Numbered from the stretch's first letter, positions 9,125 to 17,935 are shown. The stretch is 57,660 bases of DNA from Micavibrio sp. (GCA_002687495.1 NZAJ01000002.1:28218-85877); one strand, 5' to 3'. Program-made: numbers and translations. The notes: generated from the sequence alone by a model not told the origin.

Positions 9125-9778
9125 CTAAAATAGCCTCTCCCTAATTGTTATGACATCCCCTGGCATAATATCTGCCTCAACTTTATAAAGCTTGGCGTCT
9201 TCGTCATCGCCTTGTCTTGATATAAGCGCTTCGCTTTTATTAGCGCGGTATGTAAAGCCACCGGCAAGAGCTGCTGCTTTGAGCACAGATAGGTCAGCAG
9301 CATATTCATAGCGGCCTGGCGCTTTGACTTCGCCTAAAATATAGAATGGTCTGTAATTCGCGATTTCGATTGTGATGTTCGGATCTAAAAGATAGCCGTC
9401 TTTGTAATGCTTAGTCAGTGTCTTTTGTGCTTGCGCAATGGTGCAGCCATAAAGTGACACATCACCGATAAGAGGCATTGCAATCTTGCCTTCACCGCTT
9501 AAGGCATATTTACCTGAAAGCGCTGGCTCGTCATAAACCTTGATTGTTAGCTCATCACTGGCGGCTAGACGATATACATTTTCAAAAGTTTGTGCTTCTG
9601 ATTCTACATCCTTCGCGCAATCTTGATTGATTATCTCCGCATGTGCCGTGCCCATGCTAGCCTCATAATCAGCATGCTCATATGAGCTCGTGCATGCGGC
9701 TGTAGTTACTATCATTACTGAAAGTAAAACAGTGCTGCATATCTGCTTTCTAAGTTTATTCAAATTCATGATGGCCAT
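9125..9778 (-). CDS. polysaccharide export lipoprotein (Wza/KpsD-like, short)
   Basis: This is a 217-residue lipoprotein precursor: a basic N-terminus, a hydrophobic stretch and the lipobox TTAACTSS. A polysaccharide export domain follows (YRLAASDELTIKVYDEPALSG), then one SLBB domain (FYILGEVKAPGRYEYAADLSV). It is much shorter than E. coli Wza and has a single SLBB repeat and no C-terminal amphipathic helix. Such short forms work as outer-membrane or periplasmic parts of exopolysaccharide export. It is transcribed with the Wzz-like gene, whose start is 12 bases away. No polymerase or flippase gene is present nearby. Confidence 0.86.
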   Translation of the reverse strand: MAIMNLNKLRKQICSTVLLSVMIVTTAACTSSYEHADYEASMGTAHAEIINQDCAKDVESEAQTFENVYRLAASDELTIKVYDEPALSGKYALSGEGKIAMPLIGDVSLYGCTIAQAQKTLTKHYKDGYLLDPNITIEIANYRPFYILGEVKAPGRYEYAADLSVLKAAALAGGFTYRANKSEALISRQGDDEDAKLYKVEADIMPGDVITIRERLF

Positions 9779-9920
9779 ATCAGATTGATAAAAAGAATTG
9801 GTTTCGAATCACCAGTTATGATTCTACGAGATTTTATCCACAAGCACAATAGGCAAGATATTGTTTGTTTTCAGTTAGTTCTTGGCAAACGCTAACATAA
9901 TCCACAGGCGTGACGTATAT

Positions 9921-10784
9921 CTAGGCCTCTCGTATGAGGCGTGTCATGCCCTCTTCTAAGCTACAATCATACTTATAGCCTGTAAGCTCGAGCATATAAC
10001 GTGCGTCCCCTTCTGAATGACGAATGTCACCCTCACGAGCGGGCTGATATACCAATTCTGAATCACTTTTTAGAAGTGTGCGCATAATTTCATATAGGCG
10101 GTTTAAAGTGATTGTTTTTTGCGTACACACATTTGCATAAGGTGCCTCAGTGCTCGCATTGTTCATTGCATAGATAAGCGCTTTCACGGCATCGCTCACA
10201 TAGACAAAATCACGGCTTTGTTCACCATCTCCATAAATACTTATGGTCTGAGCCGTTTTAAGACGTTCATGGAAAATAGAGATGACGCCAGAATATGGAG
10301 AAGTGGGGTCTTGTCCCGGGCCATAAATATTAAAAAAGCGTACGCCAAAGCTTTTCAAACCTTTTTGCGCATATGAGTTTGCATCAGATTCATTTTGTAG
10401 TTTTTGCTCGGCATATGGCGACATCGGCTTAGGCGCTTCATCCTCACTCAAGGGTAGATTTTGGTTATCGCCATACACTGCTGCAGAGCTTGCGTAAACA
10501 ACAGGCAGATTTGCGCCTAAAGCAAAATCGAACACATTACGCGTTCCTAGAACATTATTTTCATATGTCCCCTTAGGGTCTTTGATCGTTTCTTGTACAG
10601 AGGCTATAGCGGCCAAATGATAGACACCGTCTAGCCCTTTTATATCTTTGAAATCTTCTGGGTTTCGTATATCACCTGTTTGATCTTGCAGATCAAACGG
10701 TACAACCTCATGCCCATCAGCTATTAAAGCGCTTGTTAGGTGCGTTCCAATAAATCCAGATGAGCCGGTGACAAGATATTTCAT
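9921..10784 (-). CDS. NAD-dependent nucleotide-sugar epimerase/dehydratase (GalE/WbpP-like)
   Basis: This 287-residue short-chain dehydrogenase has an N-terminal dinucleotide site, TGSSGFIGTHL, and the catalytic SSAAVYG and YAEQK (YxxxK) elements. FNIYGPGQDP and GDGEQSRDFVYVSD are typical of UDP-hexose 4-epimerases. It is shorter than GalE (about 340 residues). The substrate cannot be assigned: UDP-Glc, UDP-GlcNAc or a uronate are all possible. It sits between the flagellar run and the export genes, in the same orientation as both. Confidence 0.85.
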   Translation of the reverse strand: MKYLVTGSSGFIGTHLTSALIADGHEVVPFDLQDQTGDIRNPEDFKDIKGLDGVYHLAAIASVQETIKDPKGTYENNVLGTRNVFDFALGANLPVVYASSAAVYGDNQNLPLSEDEAPKPMSPYAEQKLQNESDANSYAQKGLKSFGVRFFNIYGPGQDPTSPYSGVISIFHERLKTAQTISIYGDGEQSRDFVYVSDAVKALIYAMNNASTEAPYANVCTQKTITLNRLYEIMRTLLKSDSELVYQPAREGDIRHSEGDARYMLELTGYKYDCSLEEGMTRLIREA

Positions 10785-10889
10785 AAATTATTATTGTTCG
10801 TTGCAATCAAAGTCATAATTTTTCACAAAAGCCCAGCTAATGCAATATCTTATGCGCTCATCTCACTTGAATATAAGTGTTTAGTACGC

Positions 10890-11213
10890 TTATGCCTGCT
10901 CGATGATTTCGTCTAAAAATTTTAAATTAATCGTTGTTGAAGCGCGCAGCTCTTTATTAAGCTCTTGTAATTCTTTTAAACGCGGGTTTTTACGGCGGGT
11001 AAATTCATTCAAACGCGCCATGAACTCTTCTGCAGCTTTTTGATAGAGCTTTTGATGCTCTTGCTTATGTTCTGACATGCCTTTGAGATCACTTACGCTT
11101 TTTACAGCGATTGCGTTGGTTTCGGCCTCTATGGCTAATATCATTTCTTTTGTGATATCGATCATTTGGCCTAAAGCAGCCTCTGTTGAGGCTGACAAAA
11201 TAGTATCGGTCAT
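10890..11213 (-). CDS. FlgN-like flagellar export chaperone (tentative)
   Basis: This is a 107-residue, almost entirely helical and charged protein lying 21 bases downstream of flgL in the same operon. Size, helical content and position next to flgK and flgL match FlgN, the cytoplasmic chaperone for the hook-filament junction proteins. The C-terminal half (LNKELRASTTINLKFLDEI) resembles the FlgN region with NxxxL repeats. Similarity is weak and the call rests largely on context. Confidence 0.55.
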   Translation of the reverse strand: MTDTILSASTEAALGQMIDITKEMILAIEAETNAIAVKSVSDLKGMSEHKQEHQKLYQKAAEEFMARLNEFTRRKNPRLKELQELNKELRASTTINLKFLDEIIEQA

Positions 11214-11234
11214 TTTAAGCTATTCCTGCTATGA

Positions 11235-12137
11235 TTATAGATAATCAGATAGTTTTAGGTTTAGAAGTGTTGTGGTGACACTATAGGAAGCTTCGAGTTG
11301 AGTTTCAAGCTCTTGAAGTCGTGTTGCGACCTCTGTGAGATCTGCAGCTTTGAGATCTGTAATTGTATTTTCCAAAAGCAGCATCTCAGAAGCGTGGCTT
11401 TCTATCACCATATCCAGCGCTTTAGAGTCATGTGCGACAGATGCCTTTAAAGTTGCTAGCTCTGAAATTCCATCATTCAATAAACCAAGCGCCTCGCTAT
11501 ATGCGGTCGAGTTACCCGGGTTATTAATGACTAGGCTAATCCCTCTAATAATTTTTTCAAAAACGGCATTATCACCTGTCACGCCATAATTTATAGTATA
11601 GCCTTCTGCCGCTTCAACTGAGTGTGTATAGCTATCACCTTGATAATATGTTGTATCTACCGCAGAGGGGACAACTGTACCGCCCGTGTAGCCTGTTAAA
11701 TCAATTGGTGCTGTTTTTGTCGCGGCGCCTGAGAAAAGATATCGATCATCAAACTCAACATTCATTAGCGTCACCAACTGATCGAGATTGCTTTGTGCGA
11801 TCGTTTGCACTTCACCAGCTGAAATCGCTAAGCTTGAAAATGCACTTGTTAGATCAGCATAGAAAGAATTTGCGACATCAAGCATTGACCCCATCGCATC
11901 AAACATCATTTCCGTTCTACTCATTGCTGTTTCAGCATTTGTCGAGCGCGCCTGTATTTGTGAAATTTCCGCTTCTAAATTCAGGATTTTACCAGCAATC
12001 GTCGACATACCTTCATAGGTGTCATATTTAAGGCCAGAAGATAGCTGTACTTGACCTTTTGCATATTCTGACTGAATACGCAGATTATTGTTAATCAATC
12101 TCTGTGATTGCGAAAATGAGGATATACGATCTACCAT
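11235..12137 (-). CDS. flgL: flagellar hook-associated protein 3
   Basis: This 300-residue flagellin-like protein has an N-terminal D0/D1 helix (ISSFSQSQRLINNNLRIQSE) and VQLSSGLKYDTYEGMS, the flagellin signature. The matching C-terminal helix contains LEASYSVTTTLLNLKLSDYL. FlgL forms the second hook-filament junction ring. The order flgK-flgL is standard, and the gene lies 54 bases after flgK. A good ribosome site, GGAG, precedes the ATG. Confidence 0.9.
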   Translation of the reverse strand: MVDRISSFSQSQRLINNNLRIQSEYAKGQVQLSSGLKYDTYEGMSTIAGKILNLEAEISQIQARSTNAETAMSRTEMMFDAMGSMLDVANSFYADLTSAFSSLAISAGEVQTIAQSNLDQLVTLMNVEFDDRYLFSGAATKTAPIDLTGYTGGTVVPSAVDTTYYQGDSYTHSVEAAEGYTINYGVTGDNAVFEKIIRGISLVINNPGNSTAYSEALGLLNDGISELATLKASVAHDSKALDMVIESHASEMLLLENTITDLKAADLTEVATRLQELETQLEASYSVTTTLLNLKLSDYL

Positions 12138-12191
12138 TTTATTTTCTCCTACACTCTTTGTGTAACCTTGCTGCGATGCCTGACATATTCA

Positions 12192-13928
12192 TTAATTCAC
12201 CGCGCTCATAAGCTGATCAAACATTTCCTGAATAGCATTTAACAACGTGGCAGCAGCCTCATATTGAGATTGCAGCTCAACCATCATTGCCATTTCTTCA
12301 TCAACATTGACGCCCGTTAGGTTTTCGTAGTTACTGACAGTCGTTTCATAGGCATCATGCGCCGTTTCATAAAGTGTCTTTGCACTGCTAGCTTCGGTGG
12401 CAATTGCTGACATCACTTTGCCGACATATGTGCTCAATGTTACATTTTGCGCCGCGAAATCACCTGCTGCGGAAAAGCTCACAGCAGTATCAAACAGGTC
12501 TGAGATCGCTTCTATTTGAGAAGCACTTCCGATACTCACACCCACTTCACCAACAACGGCTGTCAGGGAGAGCTGAGTTGTCACCATATATTCAGAGCTC
12601 GTGCGTAAATAATCAGAGACATAAATATCCGAGGCATCCGTACCGTCAAACATATTATTCAGACCGAAAAATTTCGCAAACCCTTCAGCATCAACACCTA
12701 TAGAACTCGTCGATTCATTAATGGAAATGCCTTCTCCTGCATTATTAGCGACAAGTTGCAGCTCACCATTGGCGGTTACCGATGCCGTAACATCCGCACC
12801 AATAGCACTCCCGTTAATCAGTAGAACAATATCACCAATACTTGTCGCGCCAGCTAAGTTTAGATCAACCACATTGGCAATTGTCCCTGCGGAATCTACA
12901 GTTGCAATTCTAACTGAGCCTGAAGAAATAAATGCAACAGGAGGCACTTCCTCACCAACAATAGTATCTCTCGCCGGCAAAGATGCGCCTTGGTTCATTA
13001 ATGTATTCATCTCATCCATCAATGTCGTGGCATATTCGTCTAGCTTCAACTGTTCATCAACAAGGATTGTATCCCTAAGTTCAATCAAAGCACCTAAGGC
13101 TGATTTTGATAATTCAGTTGTTATATCAACGCCGTTTAAATCGACATTATCGAAACCGCCTGGATAAACAACAGTACTGTCGACAATAGATGTCGAGTTA
13201 TAGCTCAATAATGTTGCGCCGCTTGTCGATGTAATAAGAGAACGCCCACCAAGAAATACACTCATCTGATTATCTGAGTTGATGTAATATTCAACATCAA
13301 TCACAGATGATAATGCTTCAAGAGCTGTACGTCTTTCATCTTCTAGATTTGCTGTTGAAGTGCCCATCACTTCTGCGCGTGCTATTTGCTTATTCAGCAC
13401 TTCAATTTGCTCAAGAGCAGTATTCGCTTCTGTCACGAGCACTTCGATTTGCTCATCAACATCTGCGCGAAGCTCTTGTACCGATGATGATAGGGTGCGC
13501 AACTCATAAGTCAACATTTCCGCTGCGCTAACAATTGTGCTTTTTAGAGAGGTGTCTTCCGGCGTTTGTGTTAGAGCCTCGATCGTCGTTATCAAATTAT
13601 CCAAAGACGAGCTAATTGTACTGGAATCAGAGGTCGAGCCCAAACTGGCACTATATTTAGATAGGTAATCAGATATGATTTCAAAATAAGCTACATCAGA
13701 GCTATCTTCTCTCATCGCATTATAAAGATATTGATCATAAGCAAGCGTCTCAATTGAACCGCCTGTAGGGACCGTGCCCGAAGACGTTGTGACATAATTT
13801 GATTGATATTCTTTACGTGTATAGCCAGCTTTATCTGCGTTGGTTACGTTTGACGACACCGCATCAAGGCGACTTTCTGTCGTTTTCAAGCCTGTGATCG
13901 TTGTATATAATGAGGTTCCTAGTGACAT
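12192..13928 (-). CDS. flgK: flagellar hook-associated protein 1
   Basis: This 578-residue protein has the rod/hook family N-terminus SLGTSLYTTITGLKTTESRL followed by SSNVTNADKAGYTRKE. Its C-terminus is GVNVDEEMAMMVELQSQYEAAATLLNAIQEMFDQLM, the FlgK D0 signature. It forms the junction ring next to the hook. The ATG overlaps the end of an upstream small ORF by ten bases, so the two are coupled. Confidence 0.92.
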   Translation of the reverse strand: MSLGTSLYTTITGLKTTESRLDAVSSNVTNADKAGYTRKEYQSNYVTTSSGTVPTGGSIETLAYDQYLYNAMREDSSDVAYFEIISDYLSKYSASLGSTSDSSTISSSLDNLITTIEALTQTPEDTSLKSTIVSAAEMLTYELRTLSSSVQELRADVDEQIEVLVTEANTALEQIEVLNKQIARAEVMGTSTANLEDERRTALEALSSVIDVEYYINSDNQMSVFLGGRSLITSTSGATLLSYNSTSIVDSTVVYPGGFDNVDLNGVDITTELSKSALGALIELRDTILVDEQLKLDEYATTLMDEMNTLMNQGASLPARDTIVGEEVPPVAFISSGSVRIATVDSAGTIANVVDLNLAGATSIGDIVLLINGSAIGADVTASVTANGELQLVANNAGEGISINESTSSIGVDAEGFAKFFGLNNMFDGTDASDIYVSDYLRTSSEYMVTTQLSLTAVVGEVGVSIGSASQIEAISDLFDTAVSFSAAGDFAAQNVTLSTYVGKVMSAIATEASSAKTLYETAHDAYETTVSNYENLTGVNVDEEMAMMVELQSQYEAAATLLNAIQEMFDQLMSAVN

Positions 13929-14305
13929 GTTACCTCTCTGCCTTGTGCTAAATCAGTTAGCTCATTTAGAGCATCAAGCTGTAAACCTGTGTTCACCTTG
14001 AGCTTTTCCTGAAAAGTTTCGATACGTGATAAAAGGTATTGTTGAAGCGTAATATTTTCAGCTAATGCCGTTTCAAAATCTTCAGCAATTTTCTTCGTAT
14101 TATTTTCAAAACGAGAGAACAATGCCAGCTTCTGATGCATTAATTCAAAATTAGAATGAATTCTACCAGAGAGCAGCTTGATGTTTTCTTCATCTGTGAA
14201 ATTTTCAACTTCATCACATAGATAGAAAAATAAACGTAAGCGCTGTCTTGCTGCCTGATCTATCTCACTTTTTTCTATATGCTTATTAAGAGCGTCTTTA
14301 TTCAT
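13919..14305 (-). CDS. small helical protein of the flgE-flgK operon, unknown function
   Basis: This 128-residue soluble protein is strongly helical and charged. It has a central stretch of heptad-like Leu/Phe spacing (about residues 50-115) and no signal peptide or membrane segment. It overlaps the upstream small ORF by eight bases and flgK by ten, so its synthesis is tightly coupled to flgK. This suggests an export chaperone or regulator of hook-associated proteins. I do not recognise a family. Confidence 0.75.
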   Translation of the reverse strand: MNKDALNKHIEKSEIDQAARQRLRLFFYLCDEVENFTDEENIKLLSGRIHSNFELMHQKLALFSRFENNTKKIAEDFETALAENITLQQYLLSRIETFQEKLKVNTGLQLDALNELTDLAQGREVTCH

Positions 14306-14606
14306 TTTTTGTTTTACCTTGGGTCATAGAGCCTTGAATATAGGCATTACACGCATTCGCGCTTGTCTGCAGGCTGTGTATTTCCTCACGCATTGCTTGA
14401 CCTTGCTGCTCTAGCTCTTGCTGCTTTTTCTTAAAAAGGCGAGAGAGATCTTTAATTGCACTGATCAGCGCTGCTTTTTCTTTTACGGGCAAGGCGTCTA
14501 TTTCTGCTCTTGCCTTCTGGATATCAGGCCATGATCCGGGATTTTCTAAAAGTGAGGAGATATCTCCTGATTGTAACTTTTTTGTAAAATCTACTATGTC
14601 TGTCAT
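14298..14606 (-). CDS. small coiled-coil protein of the flgE-flgK operon, unknown function
   Basis: This 102-residue cytoplasmic protein has a Lys/Gln/Glu-rich probable coiled coil (about residues 55-85, LFKKKQQELEQQGQAMREEI). It lies 51 bases after flgE and overlaps the next small ORF by eight bases. No family is recognised. Its position, between hook protein and hook-associated protein genes, suggests a role in hook or filament assembly, such as chaperoning or length control. This is inference from context. Confidence 0.7.
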   Translation of the reverse strand: MTDIVDFTKKLQSGDISSLLENPGSWPDIQKARAEIDALPVKEKAALISAIKDLSRLFKKKQQELEQQGQAMREEIHSLQTSANACNAYIQGSMTQGKTKNE

Positions 14607-14657
14607 GGCCTGTTCCTAATGTAAGTTCTGCTAAATCAGCTTAGCATCACTATAAGA

Positions 14658-16001
14658 TTAACGGACTGCACTTAACAAAGAGTCAAACATCTCATCGACT
14701 GTGCTAAGCACCTGAGCCGCAGATGAATATGCCTGTTGAGAGATAATCATCTTGTTGAACTCTGTCGAAGTATCTGTCGTCGATTGTTCGAGTGCCGTTG
14801 GCTGAATTGTACCGGCATTACCTTCACCAGGCAGGCCTAAGATCAAGTTACCAGCACGCTCATTCTCGTCATATACAGTCCCTTGGATATTTGTAAGACC
14901 TTGAGGGTTTGAGAATGTCGCAATAGGAATTTGATAAATCGCGTTACGCACACCGTTATCAAACACGGCTGTTACAATCCCTTCATCATCAATTTCAACA
15001 CCGCTGAGCTGACCATAACGAACACCATCTTGTTCAATCGTTAAGTCACTAATGTCAGGCGTATCTTCATCAGATGAGAATTGTGTTAGACCATCATAGT
15101 TGTTTTGCGTACCCATATTCATTGAAAATGTTAAGTCATTCGCACCTGTTGGGTTCAAGCTGGTTGCAAAGCCTGTCACATCAATATCAAATGCAGCCGC
15201 AGCGACACCATTAATGGTATTCAAAGAACCATCACCATTGAATACATATGTTAACTGGCTTTGCACACCAGCAGTACCTGTATCCACGTCAATCGTCGCA
15301 GAAGCCGGAGAGGTTGCGCCATCAGCCGTTTGGTATGGATCAGAATAGTCTGCTGTCCATGTGTTCACAGCTGTTTTTGTCCAAACCACTTCGATCGTGT
15401 GGCTCACACCTAGTTCATCAAAGAGTTCGAACGCTGTCGTGAATGTATCGGCAATATTTGCATCAGCTGGCAAATTCATATCGAAGTTCACTGTTGTCGT
15501 TTCTTCGGCTGTACCACCAATGGAGTTCACATCAATCGGCTCAAGAGAGTTCAAGTCATTCTTGTTCGCTGCCGTTACAACACCATTTTCATCTGTAGCT
15601 TGACCAAGAAGGATCATATTCTCATCATTAATCAATAAACCATCTTCATTGGTGCTGAAATTACCATTTCGTGTATATGTGTAGCCTGATGGCTGATTAG
15701 ACACATCGTCAGTCACGACGAAAAATCCTTGGCCTTCAATCGCGATATTTTCAGTTACGCCTGTAATTTCAATCGAGCCTTGCTCTGTCATCGCCTGCGA
15801 TGTTTTATATGTCACCACACCACCAACTTGGTTAGTTGAAGAGGCAATATTCTTATTCGTGACCAAAGATTGGAAACTGATTTCGCGTGTTTTATATGCA
15901 GTTGTACTCGCATTCGCGATATTTTCAGAAACAGCTGCTAAAGCTGCACTTTGCGCTTTCAAACCTGAGACGGCTGCGTTAAGGGCTGAATTCAAACTCA
16001 T
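14658..16001 (-). CDS. flgE: flagellar hook protein
   Basis: This 447-residue protein has N-terminal SLNSALNAAVSGLKAQSAAL with the rod/hook motif SENIANASTTAYKT. It has the hook middle domain (EGQGFFVVTDD, TRNGNFSTNEDG) and ends in QQAYSSAAQVLSTVDEMFDSLL. It is the structural subunit of the flagellar hook. flgD lies 60 bases upstream in the same orientation, the usual order. A strong AAGGAGAT ribosome site precedes the ATG. Confidence 0.93.
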   Translation of the reverse strand: MSLNSALNAAVSGLKAQSAALAAVSENIANASTTAYKTREISFQSLVTNKNIASSTNQVGGVVTYKTSQAMTEQGSIEITGVTENIAIEGQGFFVVTDDVSNQPSGYTYTRNGNFSTNEDGLLINDENMILLGQATDENGVVTAANKNDLNSLEPIDVNSIGGTAEETTTVNFDMNLPADANIADTFTTAFELFDELGVSHTIEVVWTKTAVNTWTADYSDPYQTADGATSPASATIDVDTGTAGVQSQLTYVFNGDGSLNTINGVAAAAFDIDVTGFATSLNPTGANDLTFSMNMGTQNNYDGLTQFSSDEDTPDISDLTIEQDGVRYGQLSGVEIDDEGIVTAVFDNGVRNAIYQIPIATFSNPQGLTNIQGTVYDENERAGNLILGLPGEGNAGTIQPTALEQSTTDTSTEFNKMIISQQAYSSAAQVLSTVDEMFDSLLSAVR

Positions 16002-16061
16002 ATTAGGATCTCCTTTTCATTTTTATCAATAGCTTTTCGGGGGCTGCTGATGAGTTTTTAT

Positions 16062-16748
16062 TTATTCGCTAGAGGCGATTTTTAAGATTGCATTTTGCAA
16101 GAAGGACACCCCTCCTGCTGTGAAATAAGCTGTTCCATCTTGTGTTTGCACACCGTCCACAGTGGCATAGGATGAAACTGTTGTATCAAGGGTCTTACCA
16201 CTTGAATCTGATGCGGCAACATACATGGTCAATAATGAGCCATTTGCGTAGCCAGAATCTGTCATATCTAATGTGAATATATTGGCGCCTGTGCTGTTAT
16301 TCGTGCCTTCGCCTTCATAAATAACGTCACCATTTTCATCTTGAATGGTGATATTCACCTCGCTCGCAATACCATCGACTGTGTAGGCCCATGTTGCTGA
16401 ATCATCTTGAACTGAAGTTGTATCGCTATCGAGTTCTACTGTTTGTCCTATATATGAAAGGCCTGCCGTTGCTGAATTTTCCGCAACAAGATCTGAAAGA
16501 TCCGAAAGTTCTGTATTAATTTCCATTTGCTGCTCAAGCTGAGAGTAATCAACGAGCTGCGATGTATATTCTGTCGCATCCATAGGATCTAACGGATTTT
16601 GATTCTCAAGCTGCGTTAATAAGAGGTTCAAAAACTCAATCTTATCCTGCTCTAGCTCTTCAGCGCTTGATGTCGCGTTCGAACTTCCAGATGAGGCGCT
16701 CGTCGAAATCAGCGTCGTACTATTAAGTGCAGATAATGCTGATGACAT
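16062..16748 (-). CDS. flgD: flagellar hook-capping scaffold protein
   Basis: This 228-residue protein has the FlgD N-terminal signature FLNLLLTQLENQNPLDPMDA followed by TEYTSQLVDYSQLEQQ. A beta-rich C-terminal region follows (FlgD Ig/tudor-like domains). FlgD caps the growing hook so that FlgE can polymerise. It is the first gene of the minus-strand operon that runs through flgE, flgK and flgL, and diverges from flagellin across a 273-base control region. AAGGAGTATAAC precedes the ATG. Confidence 0.9.
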   Translation of the reverse strand: MSSALSALNSTTLISTSASSGSSNATSSAEELEQDKIEFLNLLLTQLENQNPLDPMDATEYTSQLVDYSQLEQQMEINTELSDLSDLVAENSATAGLSYIGQTVELDSDTTSVQDDSATWAYTVDGIASEVNITIQDENGDVIYEGEGTNNSTGANIFTLDMTDSGYANGSLLTMYVAASDSSGKTLDTTVSSYATVDGVQTQDGTAYFTAGGVSFLQNAILKIASSE

Positions 16749-16827
16749 GTTATACTCCTTGTATATGTGCTTAATGCGATCATATGCATTTCGTTTTGCA
16801 TGTCTTTAACACGTGATTCCCAAGAAT

Positions 16828-16918
16828 AATGGGGCGCAGAAAATTTATTTTTATTTTTACGGCTTATAAAGCACTGATTTTAAACAAAATAAATTTTTTT
16901 ATTTTTTTTCGCCCCATT
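16828..16918. repeat. two-part inverted repeat in the flgD/fliC divergent region
   Basis: Outer arms AATGGGGCG (16828-16836) and CGCCCCATT (16910-16918) are exact reverse complements. Just inside them, AAAATTTATTTT (16840-16851) is repeated inverted at 16886-16897. The rest of the interval is A/T-rich. It lies between the flgD and flagellin starts and could be a protein-binding region for divergent control or an RNA hairpin. No clear sigma-28 -35/-10 pair was found, although GGCGATAA occurs at 16922-16929. Confidence 0.6.
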
Positions 16919-16969
16919 TTAGGCGATAATAGAGAGTAAAGTATGAAGTTGCCAGAATGGTACCTTCGG

Positions 16970-16986
16970 CCGAGCAGGAAGCTCGG
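16970..16986 (+). promoter_or_regulatory. hairpin in the flagellin mRNA leader
   Basis: CCGAGC (16970-16975), loop AGGAA, GCTCGG (16981-16986) forms a GC-rich six-pair stem, 35 bases upstream of the flagellin start. The AGGA in the loop is too far from the start to be the ribosome site; the real one, AAAAGGAGATATACC, directly precedes the ATG. It may stabilise the abundant flagellin transcript or bind a regulator such as an FlbT/CsrA-type protein. The regulator is inference. Confidence 0.45.
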
Positions 16987-17021
16987 TAACATAACTGTAA
17001 ACATGGAAAAGGAGATATACC

Positions 17022-17825
17022 ATGCCAGTAGTATCAACAAACACAGCCGCTAACTCGGCGTTATTTTACCTAAACAGAAACTCTGCTAATCAGTCAGACT
17101 CGCTTAACAAAATCTCAAGCGGTTCACGTATCGTGAGCTCTTCAGATGACGCGGCTGGTCTTGCTGTTGGTGAACAGTTGAAATCAGACATTTCTGCTCT
17201 AGAACAGTCTGCTTCTACAACTCAGCAGGTTGAGTCACTTCTGCAAATCGCAGATGGTGGTTTGGCACGTATTTCAGACATTTTACAACGTATGAAGTCT
17301 CTAGCGACACAGTATAACTCTGGTACACTAGACTCAACATCACAGACATACATCAACGATGAATATACTGAACTTGTTTCTGAAATTGACTTGATCGTTT
17401 CTTCTACAGAATATAACGGTCAAACATTGATTGACAGTACTTACAACCAAACAGTTGTTGTTGGTGTGAGTGCTAACCATACTATCAGTGCTGACCTTTC
17501 AGGTGTGTCTGCTAACTCGACCGCTCTAGGTCTTAACGCTAACATCTCTGGTACTGGTGATATCACAACAATCGATGGTGCGATTGGTAACGTGGCTGGT
17601 TTCCGTGCTCAGGTTGGTGCGTTAACATCTGCTGTTGAGTTCCAAAGTGAGAACATCGCAACACAGATTACAAACCTGCAAGCAGCGAAGTCATCTATCT
17701 TAGATGCTGACCTTGCTGAAGAGCAAACCAACTTTACGAACTATCAGGTTCTGACAGAAGCAGCGATCGCTGGCTTATCACAAGCTAACGAAATGCAAAG
17801 CTCAATCCTGTCACTACTCCGATAG
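17022..17825 (+). CDS. fliC: flagellin
   Basis: This is a 267-residue flagellin with conserved D0/D1 ends. The N-terminus includes SALFYLNRNSANQSDSLNKI and SSGSRIVSSSDDAAGLAVGE; the C-terminus includes QEN-like FQSENIATQITNLQAAKSSI and ends SSILSLLR. It has a minimal variable domain. Six N-X-S/T sequons are present (Asn23, 142, 152, 165, 174, 237), four of them in residues 142-176. It has an exceptionally strong ribosome site and is followed by a terminator, so it is probably monocistronic. fliD and fliS follow. Confidence 0.95.
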   Translation: MPVVSTNTAANSALFYLNRNSANQSDSLNKISSGSRIVSSSDDAAGLAVGEQLKSDISALEQSASTTQQVESLLQIADGGLARISDILQRMKSLATQYNSGTLDSTSQTYINDEYTELVSEIDLIVSSTEYNGQTLIDSTYNQTVVVGVSANHTISADLSGVSANSTALGLNANISGTGDITTIDGAIGNVAGFRAQVGALTSAVEFQSENIATQITNLQAAKSSILDADLAEEQTNFTNYQVLTEAAIAGLSQANEMQSSILSLLR

Positions 17826-17861
17826 GCTCTTGAATTAAAGGCAACACTGCGTAAGTAAATC

Positions 17862-17916
17862 GGAGGATCAGAAAAGGGTTTTATAGTTGCCTTCCCCTTT
17901 TCCCTCCATTTTTTTA
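17862..17916 (+). terminator. rho-independent terminator after flagellin, with alternative pairing
   Basis: GGAGG (17862-17866) plus AAAAGGG (17872-17878) can pair with CCCTTTT and CCTCC at 17896-17907, followed by ATTTTTTT. The stem has a small internal loop. A second pairing, AAGGCAAC (17838-17845) with GTTGCCTT (17886-17893), overlaps the right side and could compete. It separates flagellin from fliD and would lower fliD expression relative to flagellin. Confidence 0.65.
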
Positions 17917-17935
17917 ACCGTTAGGACGTGATGAT

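Noticed and set aside
16890-16929. Sigma-28 promoter for flagellin (TAAATTTT ... GGCGATAA)
   Set aside because: GGCGATAA fits the -10, but the only TAAA-type -35 is 24 bases away instead of 11, so I did not list it as a promoter.
17007-17025. Ribosome site AAGGAGATATACCATG identical to that of common T7/pET expression vectors
   Set aside because: The flanks are native flagellar genes and the PRC-barrel gene at 50177 has nearly the same site (AAAAGGAGATATACA), so it is a natural strong ribosome site and not vector sequence.
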